DNA of 64,000 nt from Progne subis subis (lineage: Eukaryota > Chordata > Aves > Passeriformes > Hirundinidae). Made by a program: the position numbers and the translations under genes. The notes beneath the pieces were generated by a model. It was not told the origin of the DNA, did no database searches, and worked only from the letters and a program-made list of their open reading frames with translations. The number at the start of each line of letters is the position of its first letter. Positions within the stretch are counted from its first letter, which is position 1. Positions 11,261 through 24,732 of this stretch are shown here, piece after piece. The stretch lies in the NCBI GenBank assembly GCA_022316685.1, contig JAKJHU010000030.1, forward strand, positions 14,836,018-14,900,017, written 5' to 3'.

Positions 11261-11804
11261 TGTGGTGGTGCGAGAATTGTTTTATTAGGTTTTTCTAAGA
11301 AGTTTATGTTATAGTTCATTTCACTGTATCTCCAATTCTGTAACCCTTTTGTGTTTTCTATATAATACGGTGTTTTGTGTCAATCATCCCACCCCCCACC
11401 TATCCTTGTCCATCCCCTCTGCCCCCCCTCGCTTGGGGGCAGCCCATCTATCACTCCAGGAGCCCTCCCAGATTGCAGAACCTCAGGGAGAGGGCTTCAG
11501 GTGATAGGTAGCCTGGGGGGAATTCTTTTCCTCTGGAGGTGGTTGGTCAGAGGCTTGGGTTGGGCACACCTTGTTACCCCCTGAATCCCCTGATTTGTTG
11601 TCTTGTTGTAACCCCCCCTGAACCCCTCCCCCGCTTATAAGGTGGAGGAGGGAGATTCAAATCCTCTGCTCTGCTCTCTCTCGCTTGCTGGTCTCTCTGG
11701 ACTGAGGTTTGGACCAGCTGCAGACTTCCCACAGCTGGGCCTGAATAAACATCTTTTAACAAGCTGAGAGCCAGCCTTTTCTTACTGCTGTTGCTGTCAC
11801 GACA
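11261..11804 (+). mobile_element. Endogenous retrovirus LTR (with U3-R-U5 signals)
   Basis: The block begins TGTGGTG and ends TGTCACGACA, so it has TG...CA ends with an imperfect short inverted repeat. Inside are a TATA box (TATAA 11636-11640) and, about 104 nt later, AATAAA (11744-11749) followed by a short U5, the standard LTR layout. There is no matching direct repeat on the two sides and no second copy of this LTR in the window, so it is not a simple solo LTR with intact flanks. The family was not named because that needs a library search. Confidence 0.75.
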
Positions 11805-11965
11805 CTATTTGGTCCAGCTGCTGCTGAGAAGCCGAGCCAGCAGGTAAAAGAAAACCTGCGTGCCTATTCGGACTGGGAACATCTTGTGGCTGTGCTGACC
11901 CGAGCTAGCCGGAGGTCAGCGCCCTCCCAGTGCGGGGACAGAACCAGCCACACCTCAGGAATGAC
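11805..11965 (+). mobile_element. Possible retroviral leader next to LTR
   Basis: TGG at 11810-11812 lies five bases after the LTR end, where a tRNA primer-binding site would start. The sequence that follows is more GC-rich than the surroundings. I could not match it to a specific tRNA and see no gag, pol or env reading frame. The element is therefore probably a 5' LTR plus a remnant of the leader. The right boundary is a guess. Confidence 0.4.
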
Positions 11966-14900
11966 CGGTCCATAGTGTTCAGAGTCCAGCTGCCAACAGC
12001 TGTGTGTGCTTGCGGTCGGTGTTAGTACCCCCATGGCGTGAACACCATCTCTCCCTTTGTGCTTAAAAGGGACTCCTGGACCATGTCAGCAGTGTCCAAC
12101 CCCTTTGGACCATCCCACAACAGGATTCACAGGGCTGGATTCCCTGCTGCCTATGGCTGTGGGGTGGAAGTTGTCTGGTTTGTTGCAAACCCAAGCTGGG
12201 GCCATAGCCTGATGGATTACCTTAAGTGATTTGTAGACAGGTGTCCCCTGGTTATTCTTTGCTTTTCTGTGGGCCAAGTCAGGTAGTATTTTGTGGGAGG
12301 AGGAAAGGAGAGAGATGGGAAGAAATGATTCTTAGTGCAAGGATCTTGTTAGGAAAAAACCCCAAGAATTTTTAATGCTTCTAATAGATTTCCATTTGCT
12401 TGAGTAGAGAACAGCTTAGGTAGATTTCTTAAAATATTTAGATGATAAGTGTAGTTTGATTAAACACTGTGTGGTCTCCTGAAGCTTTCCCATGATGGAA
12501 AAAATCTCCCCTTCTGAGATCAATTAGTCCGTACTGAGATCAATTAGCAGCACTGGTGAGAGTCAAGAAAAGGAGCCTGACATTGGGCTGCTTCTGGGCT
12601 CTCACCAGGGTTGCAGGAAAGGAAGAGTGGAAATAGGTGGTACAGTGCAACTGAGGAGACAGGAATTTATTGCTGTTGCTGCTGCATTCTGTGCAGAGAC
12701 TGTTGGACCAGAACTGCTTTTGCAGATCTTTCAACTCTACTCCATTTCCTCTGTCCCTGCTGTCAAACCCATGACTTGCTCTGTGTTGGTATTCCAGCAC
12801 ATAACAGCTCAGTGGGAAGGGGTTTTCCCTAGGACAGAGCTGTGCTGTGTCTGCCAGCTGAGGCTCCTGCCTGTGTCTCATTTCTCACCTCCCCCTCCCA
12901 CTCATAGGGCTTTACCATGCTTGACAAGAAGAGACGGAAAGCAAACATGTCCCAAACTGCCCCTGAGCATCTTAGCGTCCTGTGGCCTCAGAAAGGTCTG
13001 TGCAGGGGCCCATGGTTGGAAGGGACAGCTGGTCACTGGGCAGCTGTGACCACCGTGGTGTTTAATAATCAGCAGAGAGGGCTCAAAGATGTGTAGTGTC
13101 TCTGTAAGAAGAAATGGTGTCTCCTAAAGGTGTGCACTGAAAACAGAGGCTTTCAGAGCTGCAGAGCTTATGTAGCCATTATATTTGAAAAGATTGCTCT
13201 GTGCACAACAAAACTTAAAAGACTGATATTGTCAGAAGCCTTGCAAGGTGTTAGAATTGGGGTTATTTGAATGGGGAAAAAGCAGCAAGCTTATTTTTAA
13301 TTCTGTGAACCTTTTTTAACTGTTGTATTTCCATCTCTGAAATAAATCTTTCTAATCATAATCACTACAAAATTTAATTTTTCTGGAGCAAGGAATTGAG
13401 TGGCATCTCAGGAGAAGGGTAATTATTCTTGAAAGAGGGGACATCATTCTGAAATAGGGTTATTTTTAACCTAAGATTAGGTGTCCCTGAAGGGTGTTAC
13501 ATTGCCATACCTGAGCCTCTGGTCGCTCTACTGGAGCATTGCTTGCCCCTTCCTCTGTCCTTATGTCTTCATATATTTTGCTTTCTCATACTTCATGGTC
13601 CCTTAGGTTTTAAAGTGGAGCTAAATTAATAGCAAGCTTCAAGTTGCCAATCCAACTTTACATGCAAATGAAGGGAAAAATGACACAAAACGTTCAAGTG
13701 CTGCAAAGAAGACATCTGATGAGCTTACCTGTCAAGGGTGTTTTTACTCTCATATATGGCTGGTAAAGACTGTAGCTATCCTCCAGGGTCAGGCTTGGCT
13801 TTGAAAAAAAAAAAAAAGAAAAAAGATTTTGCAGAACCAGGCTCTTATCTCTCAACTAGTTCGAACTTTTGCAGATAAACATATTGAAATGTAATGAGAT
13901 GTGGGAGATAACCACCTCTTCTTGTCTCTCATCCTGTGTTCCTCAGTAAATGTCTGCCCCAGGGAGTTTCTGCAGAGGCTGAACACGCTGCAATTTGCTC
14001 ACTGTGCAAAGCTGCTCCGTGGAGACCCATCTCTATGCAGAGACTGGCCCAGCTCAGCTGATTTCAGCCTGATTTAAAAGATCGTTAAGAATGAGGCTTC
14101 AGCTTCTGAGCTCACCTGGTTGTGAGTCAAAACAGTGGAGAGCCTGAAGTGGAAACCATCCAGAGTTTGGAGGCGATGGCTTCATGGATAGTGTGACCAC
14201 AGGTGACTTTTGGGGTTGAGATGTGCAAGGGTTGAGATGTAGCCTGTTTGTGTTCCTGTTCCTTCAGTTTTTATATTTTCTCTTAAAAAATGTTTAAAAG
14301 AGGAGGGAGCAAATGGTGTATGACACTGAAGTAATACTGGATATCTCATCCCACTTGGGAGTGTTTCCTGGGGGTTATGGCTTTTTGTAACAACTCCAGT
14401 GAGCCAGTTTGATTTCACTTCTCTGACACCTGGCACGTGCATACAGCAGGGAGACGCAAAGGTGCTTCCTCTAGGGTTTCATCAAACTCCCAGAGGAACT
14501 TGTGTATCCCCATTCTGAATATGGTTTAGATATGTATTTAAAATATATCTATTATTTCCTTGCCATGATCCTGTAACCAGACACCTAATGGTCCCCTGGC
14601 TTCAAAAGTCAATCCCAGGAAAGTGTTTTCTTGAATCACCTGGGACCATAAAGCAATTATAGCCCTAGCACATTTTACCTTGACAAAATGGTCAAAATTT
14701 GAATTTGGGGAATGTTGTGCAATTCTTACCTGCCCTGATGTGGATGACTGTGTTTTATACTGGGGGTGAATTAGATTCCTTTGCTGACTTATTGCGCTGC
14801 AGAAAAATGAAGATGTTTTTCTCCAGAGTGGATTTACTTTTTGATGTGGTGGGTAGGGGGAAGCTGTAGTGGTGTCTTTGGAAACATATGCTTTGGAGCA

Positions 14901-16104
14901 ACCATAGAAAATGATCCAAGAATAAACTCCTTGCACTGCATCATTTGAAAAGGCTGTGGAAATTGATGGTTGTTATTTTTGGGAGGAAAAATGTCATCAT
15001 GAAATGTATTTGAATTTCTTTGTCCCAGTCTTTCTAGAAAAGCACTGCAAATGTGGAGGGCTGAGTGAGAAGCAGTGACATCTTTCACAGCCCTCTTTGC
15101 TCCCTGCTGTGCTCAGAGGTGAAGAACAACAGGTTAAACTGGCCACAGGAGCTCAGGTCGTGACATCAGCACTGCTGCCAGCTCCTGCCGCCCTTTGCAA
15201 GTTGTTTCTCTGCCTATTTTTGTCAGAGACATGCGAATGCAGCATTACTGGCCTCACTGAAGGCCATGAGGACTTACTGCCATCACCTCTGCAGAAGGTC
15301 TCAGAGAGGAGACGGATGCTGTAAGAGCATTTCTGGTCCTGCAAGTGCAGCAGAGGGAGCTTGGCTGGACTGGTTCTGTGCTTGTGTCCTGGGGAATGCT
15401 TCAGCACAGTTGGTCCACAGCTCTGCTAAGCTCTCTTCTGCCAGGGTTAAAGCTGCAAGAAAGCCACTAGCTTAATTTGGGCTAGGTCTTTGCTGGGGAG
15501 ATCACAGGTGTGATAGATGTCATAGGTAGCAATGCACCCCCACACTAGCAGGTGTTCCCATATTAGGAAAGGATTTGTGTTTCATCCGTTGTCTTACTTA
15601 CAAGGTAAAACCCAGAGAGTTGGATGCCTTACCTGGCCTTGTGCCAAGACAAAGACACCTGTTAGATCCTTGAAATTGTACCTCAAGACCTGTTGCTACT
15701 TCTATTGGGCAGGATGCCAAGAAACCCCTCCTTGATTATTACATAGTTAAAGGAGAGCACGGAGACCCTCGGAGCGTTTTTGAGGTGTCTTAGCAGGTGT
15801 ACGAGGCCTCCCTGCACCTTGCATGGCGTATTTCTCATTTGTTTTGCGTGGTTTGTTATTTTCATCTTAATTAAAACCTTTTGCTTTTCCAAAGATCTCC
15901 AATCATGCTGTCTTGTATTTTTTATAAGCCATTTCTAAAGCTGCAGGCAACCCTTTGTGGAGCTAACAACATTCTGGCCCCACGCAGATTCCGTCACACA
16001 GGTTCAATTTCTTTCCACCAGAGGACTTTGGCAAGGCTGGGCTGGAAGCCTCAGCAGCATGCCTGAGCACCCTGACCTATTTAATAGCAATCTAATAATA
16101 CAGA
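11966..16104. other. Intergenic DNA, no gene seen
   Basis: No recognised gene or repeat family. A 14-nt direct repeat (CTGAGATCAATTAG at 12514 and 12534) and an A-rich run at 13804-13817 are the only local structures noted. Several open frames of 60-140 codons show no family resemblance and no consistent splice sites. Confidence 0.55.
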
Positions 16105-18273
16105 CCTCATCGGGACTAGCTGGGGTTAGAACTTAATTTGGCAACTTTTGTAAAGGATAATAAAAAATGTTTTTACAAATGTATTGACTGCAAAAGGAAG
16201 GATAAGACCAACCTTTGTTCTCTACTGGATGCAGGAGGGAACTTAGTAACTGCAGATGAGTGTTGTAATGCCTTAATTTGGTTTATATTGTGTTTCATTG
16301 GATTTGAAATCACGTGGTTTGTCCTTGCTTAGCTGTAACCCAACCCGGTTCCCCTCCTGCTTTATCCCTGATTGGGTGGCATCTTGTCCCTGCCTCTGGG
16401 CCCTGCCCCCTGGGGAAAAAGCCCCGACATGGGAGGGGCCTCACTGTCTCTGGCACCGGTGAGCCATCGGGAAGAGCTCCAGCAAAGCAGGGCAGGACTT
16501 GAGAATAAAAGCTGTTATATCCCACCCGGTGATAGAGAGCAGACTCTTTCCTTTTGCCATCGGCGGTTGTCTAGTCTCATTAAAAAATACCACAGATGAG
16601 GATTAGGCAGAAGTGCTTAATGCATTCTTTGCTTCAGTCTTTAGTGGGAAGACAGCTTGTGCTCAGGACAACTGCCCTCCGGGGTCGGTAGATGATGTCA
16701 GGGAACAGAATGATCCCCCTGTTATCCAGGAGGCAGTCAGAGAACTGAGCCACTTGGATATTCATCAATCTATGGGCCCAGATGGGATCCAACTCAGGGT
16801 GATGAGGGAGCTGGCAGATAAGCTTGCAAAGCCACTCTCCATCATTTACCAGCAGCCCTGGCTCAATGGTGAGGTTCCAGATGACTGGAAACTGGCCAGT
16901 TTCCAGTGACACCCATTCACAAAAAGGGTGGGAAAGAGGATCCTGGTAATTATAGACCAGTCAGTCTGACCTCAGTACCTGGTGAGGTAATGGAACAGTT
17001 TATACTGAGTGTCATCACGCAGCACTTACAAGATGGCCAAGGTCTCAGGCCCAGTCAGCACGAGTTTAGGAGAGGTAGGTCGTGTTTGACCAACCTTTTG
17101 TGATCGTGGTTTACGACCAGGTGACCTGCCTGGTGGATGCAGGAAGGGCTGTGGATGCTGTCTATTTGGACTTCAGCAAAGCCTTTGACACTGTGTCCCA
17201 CAGCATACTTGTAAATAAGCTGACAGCCCATGGCTTGGAAAGGAGCACTCCACTGCGTTAGGAACTGGCTGCATGGCCAGGCCCAGAGAGTGGCGGTGAA
17301 CGGTGCTGCATCCAGCTGGGGCAAGTCACCAGTGGTGTCCCTCAGGGGTCTGTGCTGGGGCCAGTTTTGTTCAATATTTTTATTGATGGCATGGATGAGG
17401 GTATTGAATCTTTCATTAGTAAATTTGCAGATGACACTAAGCTGGGAGCATGTGTCAATCTGTTGGAAGGTAGAAGGGCTCTGTAGAGAGACCTGGAATG
17501 GATGGACAGATGGGCAGAGTCTAACAAGATGAAGTTTAATAAGTCCAAGCACCGAGTCCTGCACTTTGGCTGCAATAACCTCCTGCAGTGCTATAGGCTG
17601 GGGACAGTGTGGCTGGACAGTGCCCAGGAGGAAAGGCACCTGGGGGTACTGGTGCCAGCAGCTGAACAGGAGCCAGCAGTGTGCCCAGGTGGCCAAGAGG
17701 GCCAATGGCATCCTGGCGTGGATCAGGATGGTGTGGCCAGCAGGAGCATTCTTCTCCTGTGGCACTGGTCAGGCCACACCTTGAGTGCTGTGTCCAGTTC
17801 TGGCCCCTCAGTTTAGGAAGGACCTTGAGATGCTTGAGCACGTCCAGAGGAGGCAACGAGGCTGGTGAGGGGCTGGGAACACAAACCCTGTGAGGAATGA
17901 CAGAGGGAGCTGGGGGTGTTTAGCCTGGAGAAAAGGAGACTCAGAGGTGACCTTATCACTCTCTAGAACTTTCTGAAGGGTGGCTGTGGTCAGCTGGGGG
18001 TTGGTCTCTTTCTCCAGGCAGCAACAGACAGAACAAGAGGACACAGTCTCAAGCTGTTTCAAGGGAAATAAAGGTTGGATATTAGGAAAAAGTTTTTTAC
18101 AGAAAGGTGATACAGTATTGGAACGGTCTGCCCAGGGAGGTGGTGGAGTCACCATCCCTGGCTGTGTTTAAAGAAAGACTGCATGTGGCATTCAGTGCCA
18201 TAGTCTAGTTGAGGGTTTTGGCATGGGTTGGACTCGATGGTCTTGAAGGTCCCTTCCAACCTAGTGATTCTGT
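16105..18273 (+). mobile_element. CR1 LINE, 5'-truncated, interrupted by an LTR
   Basis: Sense-strand CR1 containing much of the reverse-transcriptase ORF2 and the whole 3' UTR. Recognisable protein blocks are LLDAGGNLVT before the LTR, then VLNAFFASVFSGKT, SMGPDGIQLRVMRELADKLA, DPGNYRPVSLTSVP, VYLDFSKAFDTVSHS and the catalytic FADD (17424-17435) followed by TKLGA. The frame is broken by an in-frame TAG just after the LTR site, by a frameshift near 16905 and by others, so it is dead. The 3' UTR motifs (GGAGGTGGTGGAGTCACCAT, CCTTCCAACCTAGTGATTCT) end at about 18273. Minus-strand open frames across it are only antisense. The 5' limit is approximate. Confidence 0.93.
16261..16594 (+). mobile_element. 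Solo LTR nested inside the CR1
   Basis: The 334-bp insert starts TGTTGTAATG and ends ATACCACA (TG...CA). It is flanked by the identical hexamer GATGAG at 16255-16260 and 16595-16600, a target-site duplication. Removing the insert and one hexamer rejoins CR1 ORF2 (LVTADE followed by AEVLNAFF after a stop codon). AATAAA lies at 16504-16509, so its sense strand is +. Six-base duplications are typical of class II (ERVK/alpharetrovirus-like) integration, so that class is inferred. Confidence 0.9.
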
Positions 18274-21200
18274 TAGGGACAGCCAGCCCATGACTGCAGT
18301 GGTCTTGCTTCTTGTTGTTCAGGTGCTCTGGTGCTGCCTGACTGATAAACCATCCTGACACTGTGGATGCAGCAAGCAAACAAGGCCCTTTGCAGGTGCT
18401 TTCTCATTTTGCCACCCTGAGCTGCATTGCACTGTAATGTATCCCTACACACCCCAGTTATGGTTGTGGAAAGGAATGCACAAGTCTTGGTGCTCGAGCT
18501 GCCATTCATTACCCTCATTTTTCTGTGTCTCTATCATGTTAACAGTGAGCTACAGTGACATGAAAGAAGATAAGCAAATAATTGGCTTTGGATATTTAGA
18601 AATTGGAGGATTTTGTAAATGTCTGTCTCTGGGATGTCCTCATTCCCACATGTACAGAGCACGAAGCATGTTCTGGAATTTCATAGCACCGCCTGTAGCT
18701 GTCTGTGCCCACCCCTGGTTTGGATGCTAACGTTTTTGTAGGTAATGAGTACAGTCACCAGGATCCCAGCAGGCTTTTTATCTCCTTCTCCAAACACATC
18801 TAAATTCCCATGTAATTATGAAGCCATCATGCTAATTAGAGCCATGGGAAAAGGTTGTCCCTATCTGCCAACAGTTCATTTGTATCACTGAGGCACAGGT
18901 CAGGCTTGGGAAGAATTAATTTCACTGTATTTAGTCACATTAGCAGTTCTAGGCTTTATTATTACCACAGCACAGACACCCTCTGTTAACTCATTGTACT
19001 GGTGTGTCTGTCACACATGGGCTTGGGGCTTCAGGGCTAGGGGCTTCTCAGGCTGCATTAGGCTGTCTGTGAATGGATGATGTGAGAAGCAGGCTCAGGA
19101 CAGGGATTGCAGTCCTGAGGAAGGAAAGGATACTTAAACCAGATGAAAATGGATGAAGGCCTTCTGTGGTTTGGGATATCTTATTAATATTTAGAAATAG
19201 AGCTCCTAGCTCCAAAAGTTACAGAACAATGCTGTCTATCAAGTAATTTTGCTGCAGGCTTACCTTTGCTCTAAGTGGAACAGAAGACAATGACTATGAC
19301 TGCATTGTGCCTCTTTTTTTTCAATAAAAATAGGCCACCAGTGACTTTGCTATAAGCAATAAATACCTTCTTACTAATAATTAAAAAAAAAAAAAATCTT
19401 TACCCATGAGGGTGGCGTTTTTAAGGAGTTACAACAAGGTCAGAGAGATTTTCCAGCTGCCGGTGTGACGTTTGTATGGTACCTACAGAACACAGCATTG
19501 CAGTTCTAGAATTGATGGAGACCTTTTCCCCTCAGCTTACCCCTTCTCTGGGTTACTGCCAGAGCTCTTGCCAGGGCTCAAGTCAGCAGGAGTTCAGCTG
19601 TGGGTGAATGGAGGGAGATGAGTCAGGAGGTGTTCAAGCTTTGCTCTGCCTCTCTGCTGAGCTGTGTCTAAAAAGCACCAAGCCTCAAAGGAATGAATTT
19701 GCTGTAGATTTGCAGACTTCACTGAACTTTTAACTATAATTGCCTAGAAAGCTGCTGGAAGGTTGCTCTGCATCCTGCATGGCAGAAACAGCCTTGTCTT
19801 CGATGTGAAGAGCTCCCATGTAATGCTGCCTACCGAAACCTAGGAGTCTAATAGATAGTTCTAGAAAGCTGGTGGGGAAGCTGTGTGTGTAACTGTGCAA
19901 TGTGTGTATACAGTGCCATATATGTGTTCATTTCTTCTATGCCCTCTTTCCCTTCCCCGATGTGTCCCCCTGCCAAGTGCCTCGGGAGGAGGTGCTCTCA
20001 GGAGAGTCTGTGTGTGAAATGCAGAAAAGCCTCCTACCTTATCATCCTGCCAGAGACCCTCCCAAGGGATCCACATTGTCTGTTTCTGTCTGATGCTGTG
20101 AAAAGACAGATCTTAAGTATACAAATTCACAGCAAAAACCCATCTTTTTCCCACTCGATAAGCTGATTAAAACTCCTACATTGAAATGCTGAAGAGCAAA
20201 TAAAAAATAGATGTTAATAAAAAGATTGGAGCTAATTAAAATAAAATTTGGTAACACTGTGAAAAAGCACAAATTTCTGTTCTTGTTTCTGCCTCATTTC
20301 GAGGCAGATGATTCTTATGAAGCGACTAAAATTGGCCAAAATGGTCATTGTTCCACGTGCTCTCAGACATGCAGCATTTACGTGTCCAGCCAGCAGGAAG
20401 CTCCCCAGCCTGAAAAAAGTTGTAAAATATTAAAAAAACCCCTTTAGGTTAAGGGATTTTTGTTTTTGTAGAATCAGCTGTATATACTCACATCGTGGGC
20501 AACAAGTAGGTTTTTCTAAAACACGAAGATGAGAATCAAGCATAGTTCTGTGGCTCCAGGAGGAAACACCAAAGTCTTTTTAATCTGTGGCATCATTTAT
20601 GCTGCAGGACAACTTTCTGAAATTTTCAGCAATAAAAATGATTAATTGTATTGCAAATGGCAAAGACTATAAAACATCAATTCACAGTCCAGATCCTTCT
20701 TCTCTTAACTTCAAAAAATACAGATTATTTTAAGAAAAGGAAAGCTGACTTTTGAAGGTAACCTTTTCTTTCCTACATTCCCCAGAGCTCTCTCTCACAA
20801 ATTCTTTAAATACCTTGCACAGTCAATTAAAATTATTATTATAACAATTTATTATCGTTCAGCAGCAAAATGCACAAGTGGGCATTTTACCAAGTGGGAC
20901 TGTAACGGTGTGAAACATGTGACTGTGCTTGGAAGAAACAAGTGAAAATTTGCAAATATGTCTGTGTGATATTCCTAAAATGGCAGGTCAGGGAGACATC
21001 CTTTGAGCTTTTGAATGGATTTGGTTGAATGCACTCAGGAAGGTAGCAAGGAGATTACCAAAACTGAGCTGGGGCTGTCCAGTGTGAAGAGCTGTGTGAA
21101 TGCTCAAAGCATGAAGCAGATCTGAAACACTCATCTGCATACGGGACTGAAGCTACATTGATGAACAGTATTTTGTCATTGTATTTTGAAAGTTTATCAG

Positions 21201-24200
21201 TGTCTGCAGACTTCAGCTGAGCTTCATAGCATTTTGCTGTCATATTTAATATTTACCTTTTTACCATAATTTTTAAACTTCCTAGTCTAATTTTGTGAAC
21301 CAGCTGCCCTGTACTCAACTTGATATTTTATCAGACTGTCCTGGTGGAAGACTAATAGGAAATGAAACTCAACCCAAATATGTATGAAGCACAGTCATAC
21401 TATAACAATTTATATCTTTAAAACCTATTAGACTGTTGTAGCCAGGGACTTAGTATGGATTATATGTTTATTTTATGCACAGGAACATTAACTGGCATGA
21501 GCTGTTTCAGCAGCTCTGGATGGAGTTGCACCTCTGAGAATGTAATACAGAAAGGATTGGAGGGTTTAGTATCTGCCTGCTAAAAGAGTTTTATTTAAGT
21601 GACTGTTTTCCCTGACACTTAATCCCTGCCTAACACCTGCTGCCCTGATGCTGGTGTTGTAGTTCTCTGCGAAATATTCAGGATTTGTACAGGGTCCTGG
21701 GATTTCTGTAAATGGATTTTAGTTATCTGTTCTGAAGAGGTTGAAAAGTCACTGAATTAGGCTCTGGAAGAGCTGTTCTTAGTTTTACAGATCACTTGAG
21801 CGTGACGCTCACTTTTTCCAAAAAGGAAACCTGAGATGAAAATTAATAGAATGTTGCAGTTTTTGTATTTTGAACAAAGAAAATTTAAAAGCTAAAAAAT
21901 TCAAATGGTATTTTTAAGTTAGACACAAACTTTTCAATCTTTAGAAAGTTATTGATTTGTGATTGCATGCTGTGCTTTCTTATGTGCTTGAAGCAGATAC
22001 TCGGTGTTGAAAAGCTAAAAATGTTTGTGAACCTGAGTTGCAGTCGATGATCTGTTGGCAACAGTGATACTTTTATATTTGCTGCCACTGAGTGCTGAGG
22101 CGAGAAAGCACTTTTCATCAGATTTTCAGCATGGAGGTTTTCTGCATATATTTAACTACGTGTATGTCGTGTCTTGAGCAGTGATGTTGGAACGAAAATC
22201 CATCATGATGGTTCTGTTAAAGGCTGCTCACTGTGTGAGCTGAGTCGTGGCAGTGCTGTGCTCTGTCACTGAGAGCTCAGCCCTGGGAAACTGTAATTAA
22301 AACATCCCCACGCTGGGCTGTCAGGCTGATGTAGGGTGTTTCACGCCATGGCCAGAGAGGAAAGCACTCAGCTTGCCAGATTTCAAGTGCCTTCAGCAGT
22401 GAGGAGTAGGGGATGGCAAGGTGTCTGGCAGGGAACAGAGGAGGCAGCCAGGAGGCTTTCCTGCTGGGATGGGGCTGTTCTTTCTCTTCTCCAGTGCAGA
22501 CAGGGACTGAGACTGTTCCTCTGTAAGTTATAGTCTGTTTTAGGTTTTCTTCTCAAGGGGATGCCACGTGCTATTTTCTGGCTCTTGCTTTGAGCTCAGT
22601 TCAGCACCTACCTGCCACAAACAGCAGCAAATCTGCAGTGAGCCTGCCTTGGGCAAAGCCAAGGGGAAACCAACTTCTCTGGTGGGTTTTGGAGCAGAAC
22701 ACACAAGTATTTTATTGGCCAAGATGTTTGTGGTCTCTTGCTAGTGTTGTGTTGGATGCCCTTTGCGTTTTTTTAGAGTCCCCAGGTGAGAGAGAGCAGT
22801 GCACGGGACAGTATCACATACATGCATTACCTGGTCTATGTTTTAACTGTGATTCCTCTCTGCAAAGCTCCCTACCTTGGGATTTATGGCTGAAAACATT
22901 TTTAGGAAAAATTTAGTAGACAGTTTGTGCTTAGGAGCATCAGAAGTTTCATTTCAGTGTGCTGTGAGCCCAGGGAAACAAAAATCACTTGAAGGTCTTC
23001 CTTTGATCATATTTTACTTACTCTGAAATAGGTAGAATTTCACTTCTGCAGCCTGTCATCTCAAACTCTGAAGACTGGAATATTTTTTGCTATTTCCTGG
23101 TCAGATATTGAAGAAGAGACCCAGCAGCCATACCCTACATATCTTCTGCTGTGCTGCGTACCTCTCACAGGTATCTTCCACCGTCCTGGCTTTTGGCAGC
23201 TCTTCCTTGGGATGAACACAGACAGTAGGACAAAAAAAAAAAATTTTTTTTTGTGTTCTGCTGCTCGAATTTATCTTGAGATTTCACACTCACTCGATTA
23301 AAAAATTTGCAAACCAATCTGCAGTTCTGTGCAAGGAATAGGATGGCAGAGAGATTCATGCCTGCACCAAGCTCTAATTTGTTTTTATCACTGGCTTCAA
23401 AGAATATAGATAAGGTATTTTCTAGAGAAATGGAGTTATCTTTTCCTGCCTAAGATATACACCAGAAGTAAACAAAAAACTGATGAAGAATTTTTATATA
23501 AGAAAGGAAAATATGCTTACACTAATATCAAAGTATGTATTTACAGAAGGATGGTTTATGGTTTATGATCATCCCTGAAAGAATCATCACAGTTTTTAAA
23601 ACTTCATGCTGAAGGGTCACCCTATTTCTTTCCTGTTGCAAACATCCAGTTAAAACAGCAGACTGGAGCTATATAGTGAAGAACTATTTAAATGAGTTCA
23701 TTTGACTAATAGTTTGCCTGTTGAAAAAATTCAAATGAAACAGGCTTCTTTTGCTGAACTATTTGTAGATTTAATCTAATTCTCTGCCATTGTAAGATAT
23801 TTTGCCTATGTTTAAATTTGGGGGAAAGAAACCCCAAAACAAAACCATGCTAAAACAGGTGTTTGATTCAATTCCGAACTGACCAAGGTTATATTCTTCA
23901 CTTCAGCAGAACCAAACTGCTCCTCTCCTTTAGGTCAGTGACATAACAGGAGACAGCTGCGGGGCTGCTGTGTGTACCCTGTGGATGGCAAAGTGCTGCA
24001 GTGAGGCTGTGACTAAGTCAACAGGTTTATCTCTTGGAGAGATGTAAAGGGCAAAGAGGTTTTAACTCCATATAATGCCTCAGTTTTCTTGGCTTGCTGA
24101 GCGGCAGTGCTGTGTCTGTGTGGCTGATACCTGAAACAATAGTACTTCAGAATAAGAAATGAAGAGCTGGATAAAAATAGGACAGAAGTGAAGGGATGTC

Positions 24201-24732
24201 CTAATTGCAGCGGTCCCCACCAGCCTCTTAGGACTGACTCATCAGCTCCACCGTCACATCAGTGTCATGGATGGCATTGTAGTGGTCAAAAGTCCCTTTT
24301 GTTCAGAGGAAAAGAGCAGAGATCTGTATCATTAAAATGGAGTGAAGTGAAAAATTTGTTTATTTCCTAATTGTGCTGAATATAAGATTGCTGAAACACT
24401 CCAAAGCCAGTATGGTTACCAAAGTAGCGATATCACCAGGAGATACCCACCTAATCTGATCTGTGACAGTAAGAGATGAAGCATCTGAAGTGTCTTGGCT
24501 TTCAATGTACCAAGTTAGTTCTGAAAATGCCACACAAATTCCTGCATCGGGTAGTTTCAAATACAGCTGGTTTTGTGTACTTTGGAATGGCTCTTTGGCA
24601 GAGAGTATTTCTAACAGGCTCACAAAATGCATAATGTCCCGTCTTTCTGGCAAGTATTTGGTTAAATTGGATGTTTTTGGAAATGTGTCCTGTACTGCTG
24701 TTGTTGGACAAAATGATGGTATGGTTTGAAAT
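18274..24732. other. Intergenic DNA, no gene seen
   Basis: AT-rich sequence without a recognised gene or repeat family. It includes A runs near 19383-19395 and a mixed A/T run at about 23231-23251. Open frames are short and unsupported by splice structure. Confidence 0.55.

Noticed and set aside
12514..12547. 14-nt direct repeat as a target-site duplication
   Set aside because: Only 6 nt separate the copies, so no element lies between them; more likely a small slippage duplication.
12540..13049. Overlapping open frames of 113 and 140 codons on opposite strands
   Set aside because: Neither resembles a known protein, and the two exclude each other over the shared part. No splice structure was found.
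15097..15475. Cluster of short overlapping frames on both strands
   Set aside because: Shadows of one another; no homology and no regulatory context.
17055..17765. 236-codon minus-strand open frame, the longest in the window
   Set aside because: It is the antisense of the CR1 reverse-transcriptase region; the + strand carries the real coding signal. A 204-codon minus frame at 33149-33763 is the same shadow in the second copy.
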